Origin: Nematopogon swammerdamellus
Taxonomy: Eukaryota > Arthropoda > Insecta > Lepidoptera > Adelidae
DNA length: 64,000 bases
Assembly: GCA_946902875.1 (NCBI GenBank)
Contig: OX336349.1
Span: 13,725,891-13,789,890 of the forward strand
Direction: 5' to 3'
A program made the position numbers and the translations under genes. Under the pieces are notes generated by a model, which saw nothing but the letters and a program-made list of their open reading frames with translations, was not told the origin of the DNA and did not search any database. Of this stretch, positions 22,256-33,061 are shown piece by piece; the stretch's first letter is position 1, and every line of letters begins with the position of its first letter.

Positions 22256-22750
22256 GCCTCATACAGGACACATTTGAACTTGATATTTCAAGTGTGGTAG
22301 GCTAAACTTTTTCAACCCTAACTTCACGTAAAGAAAGAGCTAGTCGTAAATAATTGACCTACCCTACCATATCTTCAACCCCTCTGCTTCAATTACCCTT
22401 TAAATATTTACCTGCCTGTGTGTATTCAGGCCTATAGTTAGGTAGCTATGGCTCGGATGGCTATATGGCGCGAGTGGCTATATGGCGCAACAGCCTTCGA
22501 TGAGTCGCGTGAACGAGCCAAGGGCCTACCGAGTGGGCTCAATAGATGCTTGAGTCGAGTCCTATTGACTTTTGCTTGGTAACATTATTTCACAAGGAAT
22601 GGACGAAGATGTACGGGTCGTTCGTTTCGGAAGCGTTCTATCTAACCCTTAGGCACTTGTAAAAGTAAAATAATACATATTTTTGTCGAAACTATACTTG
22701 TTAAGTTAGGTTTCGTTGGTTCTAATTTAGCTAATTAATATATTTGGTAC
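22256..22750. other. No gene seen
   Basis: Small tandem of GGCTATATGGCGC at 22457-22490; otherwise unremarkable. Confidence 0.5.
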
Positions 22751-22860
22751 TAGCTTTTGCTCGCCGCCCCGCGCCGTTCCGCGCCGCCCGGCGCCGCACC
22801 GTCCCGCGCCGCTCCGCGCCGCTCCGCGCCGCATTAATTTATAATATTAGTAGGATTTGG
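22751..22860 (+). mobile_element. Element G-like end with expanded CCGCGCCG repeat
   Basis: ACTAGCTTTTGCTCGCCGC is followed by about nine CGCGCCGCTC-type repeats instead of the normal element G interior, then ATTTATAATATTAGTAGG. Confidence 0.55.
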
Positions 22861-22984
22861 GATTGAATTTAAGTGGGATAATTATTATTATTTTTAATTT
22901 AGTATATTTTTGTTATATAATTTTTATAAATTTTTCTTAACATTACATATTGTATAATACATTTTTTAATTTTTTTTATTGAAA

Positions 22985-23075
22985 GTATGGCATCTGGCGT
23001 CGACCCACGCATAAGGGGTCTAACGACGCGACGCCCATAGTTCAGTAGTATGCGGGGGTTGCGAATGCTATGCCC
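22985..23075 (-). mobile_element. LINE-Y 3' terminus
   Basis: TATGCGGGGGTTGCGAATGC and GTCTAACGACG match the extreme 3' end in the copies at 36542 and 32168. Confidence 0.7.
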
Positions 23076-23572
23076 GCCTATAAGTAAAAAAAAATTATAC
23101 AGTAAAACAAATTAAATTTAAATGAATTTAATAATGTTTCTTTCAATTGTAGAATACCACAGAAATACACATTTTATTCTTATAATTTATTACGAAAAGT
23201 AATAAAGGATAATAATAAATAAAACTTATAACAATAAAAGTTATGAGATAAGAACGGAGTGAAGCAAACTGTGAAAGAAAAAAAATATAAATAAATTATT
23301 GCCGTTGTTTGGAAAACTCGTGGAAATTATACCTGCGCTGCGGAGACTTACTTCACAACTTCTTCAAATATTTAACGGCAATAATTTCAAATATATATTT
23401 ATATATATTCATTCCGAATACATAGACTTTAAATACTTAGTTACTTATGAATGCAACACCGGGAGAAAATTACTGAAAAGCGGATGAAATGTATCTTTAA
23501 ATTTGTTTAACAGAAAAATCAAACGCAGGCTATTTATGCATTAATTGCTGGACATACGACTCTACAACAGTT
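23076..23572. other. No gene seen
   Basis: AT-rich. A CTGGACATACGACTCTACAA fragment at 23550 may be a LINE-Z relic. Confidence 0.45.
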
Positions 23573-23730
23573 GTGTAAATAGTTCGTGTTTTCCGTCTAG
23601 TTCAGTATAGCCGGCACGACCAAAGGGAAGCACTGACTTGGCACCGAGTTCATCAAGGTGTTATGGGGTGACATGACGGATGTTGTAGGTGATGTAGGCA
23701 ACCGCGTCAGTTTCCTTAAAAAAAATGAAC
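23573..23730 (+). mobile_element. SINE-A tail, 5'-truncated
   Basis: Begins at GTAAATAGTTCGTGTTTTCC and ends CAGTTTCCTTAAAAAAAA. Truncation inside the body is typical of retroposition. Confidence 0.8.
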
Positions 23731-24057
23731 TAAGCAGGTAAAACAAGTCCAAGGCACTGCAGTAATATTCAGCAAAAGGACAAATCCAAAAGATTAATGT
23801 TCCGCGCTGGAAAATAATGTTTTCCCTCACCGGCCGGACGCGGACGTCCCGCGGCGAGCCTTCAGCTTAGATGACAATGCAATTAGTGCTTTCTGCTGGA
23901 AAAAGTGAGCGCGAAACATTTTACGAGTATTTTCGCTGCTATACAATTATTTTGTTATTTATGTGCTTGAAAAACAATTAGATTTTTAGGAACTATTTTT
24001 TATACATTTTTTCTGAAAGTATTTCAGTGCTTAAATGAGAATATGTGCTGTAGCATG
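23731..24057. other. No gene seen
   Basis: Unremarkable, with a short GC-rich patch (23831-23865, GGCCGGACGCGGACGTCC). Confidence 0.5.
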
Positions 24058-24735
24058 TGGGGCCACGTACTTTAAAATAATATGCCTACTGCATCTACCC
24101 CCGTACATGTCGTAGAAGACGACTAAAAGGGATAAGGAAAAGATGCCGCGCTAAAGCCGATACCCGTACAACGTTGAACTCTGTCAAAACTATAACGTTG
24201 AACTCTGTCAAAACTATCCATCATTGTATGTAAGTGGAATGGTTGGATATACGATCCTTCGGCTAAGAAGAAATGTACAGTTACTTATGCATTTCTTCCT
24301 CTTGCTGAATGGTCGTATAGACAATCCATCCGTCCTCGGTATGATGTCGCTGCATGTCCCGAATAAAATCTGCGTGCAAGGAAGGAGTCACTTGCTGTTT
24401 GCGGAAAGTCCATCGCGGACGTTCCACTATGGTCAGACTCCAATTCACCGGGCGCTGACCGCACTCAACTGAATGTTGGTCATGTTTCCCGATTTAGACG
24501 TCTTCAACTGCAATACTAAAGTGGAATATTTCAAAAGTACGCGGTGAGATACGTTGAGCTAACTTTTAAATAGATTCTGATTCTGCATAGTTAAATTTTG
24601 GGGCTTGCTCTGTAGTAACAATGTAATAAAGTAATAAATAAATAAATAAATTAATAAATAAAGGGCGACAGGTTAGTCACCTCTTATCTTGGCACTTTTG
24701 TTCCACAGTCATGCAGTAGGTAAGTAACTGACAGC
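24058..24735 (+). mobile_element. SINE-C interrupted by a LINE insertion
   Basis: Head and first body part run to TAAAG at 24152-24156; the body resumes at TAAAG (24659-24663) with GGCGACAGGTTAGTC. In intact copies these are contiguous. The 3' half is missing after about 24735. Confidence 0.8.
24157..24658 (+). pseudogene. 5'-truncated LINE inserted in SINE-C
   Basis: The + frame (24224-24472) ends with LNGRIDNPSVLGMMSLHVPN then SPSRTFHYGQTPIHRALTAL, resembling the C-terminus of insect non-LTR ORF2 proteins. A 3' UTR follows and ends in an (AATA)n tail. Flanked by TAAAG direct repeats. It is a different family from LINE-X, -Y and -Z. Confidence 0.7.
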
Positions 24736-24956
24736 GCGTGCGACTTGATGTTCTCTCTAGAGATTGGTGAGATGTGCAAAATCGAATGTACATGGCAAGC
24801 GACTTATTATTATGAGAGAACGAGATAAAATGAAAATCGGACGAAGGGACAACACGCAGGTAGGACAACGGTCGGTAACGGCACTGCAGACGTGGTTGCG
24901 GCTTGTGGTTTTTGGTTTTCGTTAATTGGCTCCCTCGCCCGTCGATAACTATAGCT

Positions 24957-25209
24957 TGCGCATCACTCGTTAAATAGGGCACGCGTCACTCGTTAACTAG
25001 CTCGAGCATCACTTATTAACTAGCTCGTGCGTCACCTGTTAACTAGTTCACGCGTTGCTCGTTAACTTGTTCGCGAGGCACTCGTTAACTAGCTCACGCA
25101 TCAACTGTTAACTAGCTCGCGCGTCACTCGTTAACTAGATCGTGCGTCACCTGTTAAATAGTTCACGCGTTACTCGTTAACTTGTTCGCGAGGCACTCGT
25201 TAACTAGAG
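24957..25209 (+). repeat. 23-bp minisatellite with 115-bp higher-order period
   Basis: About 11 units of GCGTCACTCGTTAACTAGCT plus three bases. Variant units recur every fifth position (GCGTCACCTGTTAA at 25029 and 25144), so blocks of five were duplicated. Confidence 0.9.
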
Positions 25210-26084
25210 ATTAGGTGCAGGTTGAACTGGTGAGTTGTCTGTCTGTGTTGATGTCATTATAATGTCATCTGAATAGCTAAATTCGGACCTGCCTCTAGTA
25301 GGTACAATGCTTTGAAACTAATTTTACACCAGCAAAATATCAAGTATGAACGCAATAATTAGAAACAGGAAACCAATATTCATTCAAGGGAAGGTGCATA
25401 GGAGATAATTTAAAATTCATAAAAATAAAACAGCGCTAACCAGACTTGAACCGTGCCCTGTATATCAGAGGTTATCAGCGAGGAAGCGGGATGCAGGTAG
25501 TGCTCGTAAAGTAAATGCTCTCACTAGCCTGTCCGTACTTCTCTTCCTATTACCATGTGTACCGTGCGCAAAGAAAGTTTGTGAAAAATATTCGTTTATT
25601 ATATATTGCTCTCAGCTGCTATGGAAAAAATACTGAAATTACGAACTGCCACAACCAGATTGTCCAACGTAGAGGCGATTTTAAGCAGATTTTTGTACTG
25701 CAAAGTTCGGACATACATATGTACATGACGTCACCCCTGTTTCCCAGAGGGGTAGGCAGATACAACGGATATTTTTATTCAAATATGATAAATGGTTACG
25801 AACGATTTACATTTTGAAAACACTGTCCACTGCAGGCTCCAGGTGTATACAAAATACCATGTAGCTGTGGGAGGTGCTACATCGGACAAAACATCTGACT
25901 GGACGACGTGTCGGGTGTCCTCCAGGTCGTCGCAGAGTCCTGAAGATGTCCCCGGAGTGTGGGACGAAACGTCGACAAACAAAGTGAGTCGTGTTCAGTA
26001 CCTATACCGCATAACCGAAAAACATTGTCATAATCTCTAACTGTATCCACCAACTTGCATCTAAAATATTAATAAATAAATAGA
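25210..26084. other. No gene seen; LINE-X tail fragment
   Basis: 25728-25775 (CCCTGTTTCCCAGAGGGGTA, GGCAGATACAACGGAT) is a minus-strand LINE-X 3' end. The overlapping + frames at 25515-25817 and 25792-26040 and the minus frame at 25779-25982 show no motif I recognise. Confidence 0.5.
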
Positions 26085-26245
26085 AAATACTGTATTGCTC
26101 CAAAATGTTTTGCAGAAATAAGAACAGTATAACATTTACACGGGGTGCAAAGGCGGACTTTTTCGTTACAGAGATTTCTCCCAGTCTACCTTTGGATGTT
26201 TGAGATTCGATTAATATAGTGAAATGTAAATAATAGCAAAATATA
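26085..26245 (-). mobile_element. LINE 3'-UTR tail fragment
   Basis: TGTATTGCTC, GGTGCAAAGGCGGACTT and CTTTGGATGTTTGAGATTCG match 29736-29905 over their whole length. Confidence 0.75.
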
Positions 26246-26708
26246 AATGTATAACACACAAGAGTATAGTACAAAGCGGTTTAATATTACTACGGTGTAA
26301 TAAAAGTAATAAATGCAAAAACAGTAACAACACAAACACTTTGAAACATGAAACACTCCATCCCTGAACGGCTTAGCCATAATCGGATAAAAATTGCCAC
26401 AGCTTTCTATTTCCCTACTGACCCTACGAAAAAAATGGCAACCCGAGGGGAAAAAATAGTAAAATCCCCGAGTCACGTTCGCCGCTAACTGCACCTTGCG
26501 GCCTGCATACACAAGCGACGAAGCTACGCTGCGCCCCGTGCTATGCTATGCTGTGCTGTGTGCGCTGTTAGATGGCCGAGCCAGCCGGCTACACCGCACT
26601 GTGCAAGGGCGAATCGTGCCGGCAAGACCATTGGGAATATCGATGTTGCCATTATCATAAAAGTCGTTCCGTCACAGGCGTCTTGATAGATATACGTGAG
26701 TCAACCCT
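26246..26708. other. No gene seen
   Basis: AT-rich on the left; 26470-26620 is GC-richer (CTGCACCTTGCGGCCTGC) without a supported frame. Confidence 0.5.
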
Positions 26709-27041
26709 TATTTTTTTTTATGGATACTGGCACGGTTTGCTACATCACCTACAACATCCGTGATGTCAGCCCATAACCCTGGGTGAACTTGGTGCCACGT
26801 CAGTGCTTCCCTTCGGTCGTGCCGGCTACATTGAACTGGACGGAAAATACAAACTATTTACATAGCCGTTTCGACCGACCTTTAATTCAGTGCGGTGGTA
26901 CCAACCCGGGCGGGTTAAACCCTACCACCTAGTAATATAAGAAGGGAGTCATATCCCTTAGTCGCCTTTTACGACATACACGGGGAGATATGCAGTGGGG
27001 CTATTCTTTTAAAGTACCGGCCCCACACGGTACACAGTACA
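26709..27041 (-). mobile_element. SINE-A copy with H3 head
   Basis: Same structure as 18328-18650, with a complete H3 head on the right (GAATAGCCCCACTGCATATC read on minus). Confidence 0.85.
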
Positions 27042-27332
27042 CACATTTAATGTGACACAGTCAAAAATATATGCTTATAATTTCATTTGTGTTCACACAC
27101 ATTTAGAATTACTTTACAAATTATTTTAAACCTCTTCAACGAGATGATGTGGACTTCTGAATTATTTGATATCGTTCATAATAAATTCATACCTTATGAA
27201 ATTGTTAGATCCCGAAGTATGTAATCTATGGTCGCGGGTTTTAATCATACGATTGCTTCAAATTGTTTAAATGTTTCTTCATTACATTTAGTAAAAAAGA
27301 AAACATTAAATTTGAAATTGTTGAAAAATTTT

Positions 27333-27396
27333 ATGAAAATTAAAAAAGTTATTACACGACACTATTGTGTCGTGTAATAACTTTTTTAATTTTCAT
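27333..27396. repeat. Perfect 30-bp hairpin at a LINE junction
   Basis: TTATTACACGACAC at 27349-27362 and its flank pair base for base with 27367-27396 around the loop TATT. It sits directly at the 5' junction of the LINE-W fragment that follows. Confidence 0.9.
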
Positions 27397-27399
27397 TAT

Positions 27400-27735
27400 T
27401 ATGTTACAAACATAATTATGTTGATACAAATTACGTATCAAAGTTTGACTAAGGCTCTTTACACCTGATTCACTTAATTCTTTGTAGTCAGAACTCTCAG
27501 CAAAATTGTTAATCTTGCTCTCAAGCTGTGTTTTCGATAGACTATGGGCGCTATTATTATGTGGCTAGTCACTAAATACTTGTACAAATATGTATAAAAA
27601 AAAATACCCTGCGAAGTTTCTTGTCGTTTCTTCTTCGTGGGTGTAATCGAACCGGATAGAACAAATTGTGACAAGTTCGAGTGCAGTCTAACTGCTATAT
27701 AAATGATCAATAAACAATACAATACAACAATAGAA
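27400..27735 (+). mobile_element. LINE-W 3' UTR, 5'-truncated copy
   Basis: Inverted match to 62758-63110: AAGGCTCTTTACACCTGATT, TGCGAAGTTTCTTG, TTCTTCGTGGGTGTAATCGA, ending in CAATAAACAATACAATACAA. The minus frame crossing it is chance. Confidence 0.8.
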
Positions 27736-28187
27736 TACACAAAACGTGGACATAAAGCGGACTTAATGCCTTCCTTAAGGCATTCTTCTGCCAGTCAAGC
27801 CCCAAGGATTATGGTTAACGTGGTCCTGCCAGAACAGCGGCGGTGCTACTGCCATGGTCCACTATCTTGTTTTGTGCATCCTGCTACTGTTTGTGTTGGC
27901 CAGACAAACACAAACCCTCTCCCCCACCACCCCCACTCCTTGTGGCCAGTACCTAGCTATGCACCTACCATCTATACCGAATTATCCTGTCTGTGCCCTT
28001 TCTACTATCCAATTCAAGCGAGAAGGCATTCCTTTAGGAGCTCTGTAGTGTAATCTCTTTGTCTCTACATCTACATAAGTCTGCCGTTTTATACTCTGGT
28101 TTCTACGAAGTAAACTTGCCTGATATATTTCTGGAAGGGATGCTGAAGAAAGCACGAGAATTTGGGCACATGTTGTGTGCGCTATAC
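27736..28187. other. No gene assigned
   Basis: Overlapping + frames (27703-28053, 27854-28048) contain no motif I recognise. The first begins inside the LINE-W tail. Confidence 0.4.
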
Positions 28188-28531
28188 TGTCTGTTTGTCT
28201 GTCCGTCTGTCCGAGAGCTCTATCTTTTGAACCGTAATAGGTAGCTGGTTGAAATTTTCACAGATTATGTGTTATTATGGCGGATGTCCTATCAAATAAT
28301 AATGAAAAAACAAAAAGTAAAAATCAAGGGAGTTCCCATACAAGAAATGTAATTTTTTTCAAAGTTTCCTTTTGTTTTCCTCTATCGTAAAAACGGTAAT
28401 ACATATATACATGCGTCAAACTTGTTGCGATTATAGTGCAAACTCTAAAGTAAAAGAAAAAATTAAAAACCGGCCAATTAGGTACGGAACCCTCACTAAG
28501 TGAGCCCGACTCGCACTTGCCCGGTTTTTTT
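28188..28531 (+). mobile_element. Element P copy, 5' end missing
   Basis: Starts in the CTGTCTGTTTGTCTGTCCG region; the AGGGTTCCGTA end is absent. The 3' end is intact (GGTACGGAACCCTC, GAGCCCGACTCGCACTTG, CCGGTTTTTT). Confidence 0.8.
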
Positions 28532-28845
28532 GGCTTTACGAATAGATTGGTACAATCAGCTCCACACGTTGGGTGTCCACAACGCAAATAATTTGGGGAG
28601 GAATATTTAGAATGTAAACTAAAAGTGCTCTTAAATTATAATTAAATTTAAAAAGCTATTAGAGCCGTCTTTTATTTGCAAAGTCTCTCGAGTTGGTAAG
28701 AGCCTAAGGACGGATAGAGAGAAAGATAATGAAAGAAGAGGCAGGTATTGAGTTACTAATTGAAATTGAAGGATTATTACGATTACTTCAGATTAAGGCA
28801 TTAAGAAATTTAAAATTCGAAACTAGCAGAAAGTAGAGGAATTGA
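28532..28845. other. No gene seen
   Basis: AT-rich Shaw intron sequence. Confidence 0.5.
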
Positions 28846-29155
28846 AAAAAAAAAATCGCTCAAGTGCGAGTTTTACTCACGCACGGAGGGTTCCGAAGAT
28901 CCGCTATACTATACCTGTCAAAAAACCATATCCGTCTATCTTTTGTTTGTCTGCAATGCCAAAGTACCTGATGCGCCATCTATTATACGTATTTAGTAGC
29001 GTGAATATGTCATAATCGATTGTTACACGTTTCTTGTATGGAGACTCCCCTTAATTTTTTGCTTTTTTTTATTATTTGTAATTATATCCGCCATAATAAC
29101 ACATCCTATTCTTTGAAAATTTCAACTGGCTACCTATTAGGTACTAGAGTGTTAT
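28846..29155 (-). mobile_element. Element P copy, truncated
   Basis: The + strand reads CAAGTGCGAGTTTTACTCAC and GGAGGGTTCCG at the left, ATAATAACACATCC inside, and stops at GCTACCTATTAGGTA before the GTCTG-rich part. Confidence 0.75.
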
Positions 29156-29735
29156 TGAGAGTTGCTGTTTAGCTCAGTATGTCTTTTCCTTTATATTTTG
29201 TAGGTGGCTTGGTTGGCTGATCCATGGCTTGATTGATCCATGATTGTATCTATATAGTTAACTTTCTGCATGGCTGACTTCGTTATGGTAAAGCGAAAAT
29301 TAGCTCACACACAATGTGTGTGAGCTAATTCACCACAGAATACATAATAGTTACTACCACACACAATGGTAGCCGTCAAACATGTTGTGGCGACATTTAT
29401 CCACACACAGTATGGGAAATTGATAACCGTTCAAAACCCTTCGCGCTGCAGAGACAACGAAGTTTCATACCAACGACGCGAGATGGCGCTAATGACTAAA
29501 ATGTCACATGCCATACTTCCCTACAACACATTCACACAATTATTTCGACGCTCCGCGTAATATACATACACTTCAGCAACACGGAAAGCATCGGGCAGTA
29601 ACCCACACAACAGCAAACTGCCCAGCCAACCCGAGGAAACGTAGGTAGGACGCTGACATGTCTCCACACTTTTCTATCATCCCCCACAGTGTTGTAGATT
29701 CAAGGTGGCGACATTTGATAGAGAGAAAAAGATAC
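29156..29735. other. No gene seen; 16-bp perfect hairpin
   Basis: AATTAGCTCACACACA at 29298-29313 is perfectly inverted at 29315-29330 with a single-base loop. Nothing else is recognised. Confidence 0.55.
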
Positions 29736-29905
29736 AAAAATAATTTATTGCTCAAACAAATTTACAGAAATACGCACAGTATGCAAATGTTAGCATTAGG
29801 TGCAAAGGTGGACTTACACCGATCGTTACAGAGATTCTAGTAAATCTTTGGATGTTTGATAGAGTCGATAAATATAGAGAAATGTAATGTAGCAAAAGGC
29901 TTGAG
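29736..29905 (-). mobile_element. LINE 3'-UTR tail fragment
   Basis: AATTTATTGCTC, GGTGCAAAGGTGGACTTACA and AATCTTTGGATGTTTGATAG match 26085-26245 and, in part, 2010-2115. Confidence 0.75.
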
Positions 29906-29944
29906 TGTGAGAATTGAAGATAAAATAATAAATGTATTTTTATT

Positions 29945-30040
29945 TTTATTGCATAACATGTGGCACCGAGACACCCATAACGAGTCTAACGACGCCCATG
30001 GACATTCGGTCGTATGCGGGTGTTGCGAATGCTATAACTT
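29945..30040 (-). mobile_element. LINE-Y 3' terminus
   Basis: CGACGCCCATGGACATTCGG and TGCGGGTGTTGCGAATGC match other LINE-Y ends. Confidence 0.7.
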
Positions 30041-30429
30041 ATTTCAAATTGTTTTTCAGCTAGTATGTGATTTATATTTATAGATATATATAAATTGCTA
30101 AATCTTTATTAAGCAATTTCGCAAAGTAATTTCGTTTTCATTTCTTTTATTTACACTATTCTGAAGGTTATTCTGTAAAAGTGATCTAAGATATTATTTA
30201 AGCCGGATTAAGATTGAGTTGGTAACTTCATTAATGTCAGTCTGAAGAAACAAAAATAAATGTCTCCGGACGAAGTTATTTAGCTAGCAGCTAGCAGAAA
30301 TAATTTTTTTATGCTTTGAATAATATTTCCAGACACCTTTAATGAAATTTAAACTGTCCTAAAACAGCTGCCAAATATGTTTGTTTTATTAATGTTTTCG
30401 ACAAAATGAGCTTCAGGCTTCAGGGTTAC
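30041..30429. other. Shaw intron sequence
   Basis: AT-rich, no repeats recognised. Confidence 0.5.
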
Positions 30430-30547
30430 CTGCGTGTAAGTCATCCAGCAGCAGGGCTCCACCTGGTTGGCGTCCAGACCCCAGAACTCCAGCTCCTCCT
30501 CGAACAGCGGCCCGCACACGTCCGTCGGGTAATGCAACTTGCCCGTC
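30430..30547 (-). CDS. Shaw: Shaw potassium channel, T1-domain exon
   Basis: 118 bp. Acceptor TGTACACAG|G at 30548/30547, donor ACGCAG|GTAACC at 30430/30429. The first base completes a codon begun upstream; the rest reads [20 protein letters not shown], then [19 protein letters not shown]. This is the end of the Kv T1 (BTB-like) tetramerisation domain, with the zinc-site C-C of Shaw-type channels visible in EPCCW. It joins in phase 0 to HRDTQ of the exon at 18962. The preceding exon should end in an NYYR-like sequence; I find none between here and 64000, so the next intron is probably longer than 33 kb or the exon was missed. Confidence 0.96.
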
Positions 30548-30907
30548 CTGTGTACACATAAACAAAATAATTTTTTTCCTAATAAATAAAGCCAAGTTTC
30601 TACGGGGGGCCGGGACCGACAGTGTAACGTACTTCAATATATGAATTTGCTTATAACTTTGGATTTACATACGGTTGTCACTGTTAAATTCTGTCACTTC
30701 TCAAGAAGGTTTTAGGTTATAATTCATAACGCTACGTCATCGGCGGCCTGAGCTGTGAGCAAAAAGTCACACGAAGCGTAACCGCGGGCAAAAGCTAGTT
30801 GTGCATAAACGACAAAACTACTTTCAACACTTTAAAACTTAACGCTTGATTTAGATGTTCTCCTAGTTCGATCACTTCCGACAATACTGCACAGTCATTT
30901 AATATAT
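30548..30907. other. No gene seen; element G end
   Basis: AACCGCGGGCAAAAGCTAGT at 30780-30799 is the end of an element G on minus, otherwise unrecognisable. Confidence 0.5.
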
Positions 30908-31162
30908 AAGGTCTTTCATTAGTAGGTAACGATACGCTAAGGGGTGTATGTGTATCAGATACTGATCACGTTGCCATACCAATTTTGTTTTTTACTATTT
31001 AAAAAACCTACTCACTCCTCAAATGTAATACGTGAAGTGCGCGTATTTCACCTTAATAAGTACGTTTTTTATATCGTAAAAAAACAAAATTGGTATGAAC
31101 GTGATCAGTTTCTGATACACATACACCCCTTAGCGTATCGTTACCTACTATTGAAAGACCTT
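30908..31162. mobile_element. 255-bp MITE with ~88-bp inverted repeats
   Basis: 30908-30995 and 31076-31162 are inverted copies (AAGGTCTTTC...GAAAGACCTT, GGGTGTATGTGTATCAGA inside) with few differences. The flanks are AT-rich (TATAT / ATATA). The centre has no coding frame. A TA-type target duplication is likely. Confidence 0.85.
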
Positions 31163-31504
31163 ATATAGCCTGGCGGTGTAGAATGAGATAAGAATATAAA
31201 GTTATTATAAAACAGCGGCAAGCCGTCGTAAAATTTCACCCAAAGCCTACAATATCAATATTTATGTACTTCGCTAAAAGCAGCCTTATAAGCGTAAATA
31301 ATATCAAAACACCCACCCTGATATCCCGAGGGGAAAACGCACAAAAACATTTTCAAACTTATAAATTACCATCAACGCAAAAAACAACCATTTCATTTTC
31401 ATGCGCATCTCTAGATATGAAACCTTATGAGTGTAGTCTAAGAGCTAATCATATTTTATATTTAGCATTTGATTATAATTTAATTATGATTAATATTTCG
31501 GAAT
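31163..31504. other. No gene seen
   Basis: The + frame at 31264-31506 has no recognisable motif. Confidence 0.45.
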
Positions 31505-31760
31505 AGAGGTATTCAGAATGGATAGTGCGGACTAAGCGCTTCAGTATTTCTTTTATCTTCCGCAATGCGATACTCTGTAATGCACTTCCTCCCGATGTGT
31601 TTCCTTCAGTGTACGACTTAGGATCTTTCAAGAGAAGTGTAAAAAGGCATCTGTCACGCCGGCGCGGTATTCGCAGCCCCCGTTCTAATCTGAATGCTTT
31701 TGGGCGTCGTCGGCTCAACAATCCACGCTGACGGCGCCAAGTGTCTCGCGTATCCATAAA
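31505..31760 (+). pseudogene. LINE-Y ORF2 C-terminal fragment, plus strand
   Basis: The + frame has FRNAILCNALPPDVFPSVYD and GSFKRSVKRHLSRRRGIRSP, aligning with YRTGKLWNALP and SFKRGVNGHLSGRHGIRNPR of the 36542-36987 copy. The 3' end GGCGCCAAGTGTCTCGCG follows. Confidence 0.75.
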
Positions 31761-32014
31761 ACAAAAGATAATAAGGGAACTCGTATTTTTGGTTCACCCG
31801 CCAACAATCATTCCCGATACTTTCAATCTGGTATTCTTCAAACGTCGTCGTGGCAATAACAAGCTGGATAGCGATTCTATCTCGGATTCTATATAGTCTC
31901 TTAGCAGATCTGCTGATATGGTGTCTCACTGAGCGTTGGTTTCGCCAGGTGTGGTGAGGTGGATTTAGTTGTTTCGGGTAGGTACCTCTGGTCCGTCTAG
32001 AATTTTGGAAATGT

Positions 32015-32857
32015 CTACATCAATACTAATAATTAATCTGTATGGGATGGTCATGGAGTAAGTTACTTTGTTTTATGAGATACTTTATTTGTAGACTCTT
32101 GTATGATAGGTACGAGTACTAAAACTAAATTGTAAATTTTTAGAAATCGTTTCTGTATGTATGTATGTTTTTTTTTATATACTAAGCGCGACATGTGGCG
32201 CCGAGTCACCCATAAGGTGTCTAGCGACGCCCATGGACATTCGGACGCAGGCGGGGGCTGCGAATGCCATGCCGGCCTGACAGGTGCCCATTCACGCCTC
32301 TCTTGAAGGACCCGAGACTATACTTGGGGGGAAATATGTTGGCAGGTAGAGCGTTCCAGAGTTTGCCGGTTCTGTGGAGAAAGGATCTGCAGAACCGATC
32401 CGATTTGTACGCATCCGCGGTAAGTCCAGCGTTTAGGGATGCAATCCCTGCCCAGTGTGCGTTGTACGGAGGTGGAAAGGGGACGCCGGAATCGCGTTAA
32501 ACAGCTCCTCCGAGCACTCCCCGTGGAATAAGCGATAGAACACGCTTAGGGCGCCGACATCCCTACGAAGTTGCAGCGGTTCTAGATCGCGGGACACGTC
32601 GGGGTCATCCAGTAGTCGCACGGCTCGACGCTGGATCGAGTCCAAAGGCGCAAGCTGGTATTTGGCTGAGCCATCCCACAGGTGCGAGCAGTACTCCAAG
32701 AAGCATGTTCCTCCATAACTCTTAAACCGATCATCCGAATTCGATTAAACTTATTAGTACAAGCACATTTTACTATAAGGTACGGTAGCGGGTATACTTA
32801 CTTTCTTTTTTTAATACTAATTTCACGCGAGCGAAGCCGCGGGCAAAAGCCAGTATG
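32015..32857 (-). mobile_element. Element G split by a LINE-Y insertion
   Basis: Left part 32015-32167 (GGTCATGGAGTAAGTTACTT to TGTATGTATG) and right part 32705-32857 (TTCCTCCATAACTCTTAAAC to CGGGCAAAAGCCAGT) are contiguous in the copy at 48378-48751. Confidence 0.9.
32168..32704 (-). pseudogene. LINE-Y ORF2 C-terminus inserted in element G
   Basis: The minus frame has MEYCSHLWDGSAKYQLAPLD, SIQRRAVRLLDDPDVSRDLE and VFYRLFHGECSEELFNAIPA, followed by frame breaks and the usual 3' end with a T-run on +. It is 5'-truncated. ATG occurs at both junctions (32165-32167 and 32705-32707), a possible short target duplication. Confidence 0.9.
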
Positions 32858-33061
32858 TAATAATTACACCTTTTTGACCGATGGACATTGTAGGATATCT
32901 GCTCTTCTAATTAAATAGGTACAATGGGGTAGAAATATCGCTTTGGAGGCGGCATAGTAAATTTTATCCGTAATTAGCACATATAAGTTTGGCAGTGAAA
33001 ATTAGTTCCATTTAATTTTTTCTCATTAAAATATTTGTAGATAATACAAATTTATGTTTGT

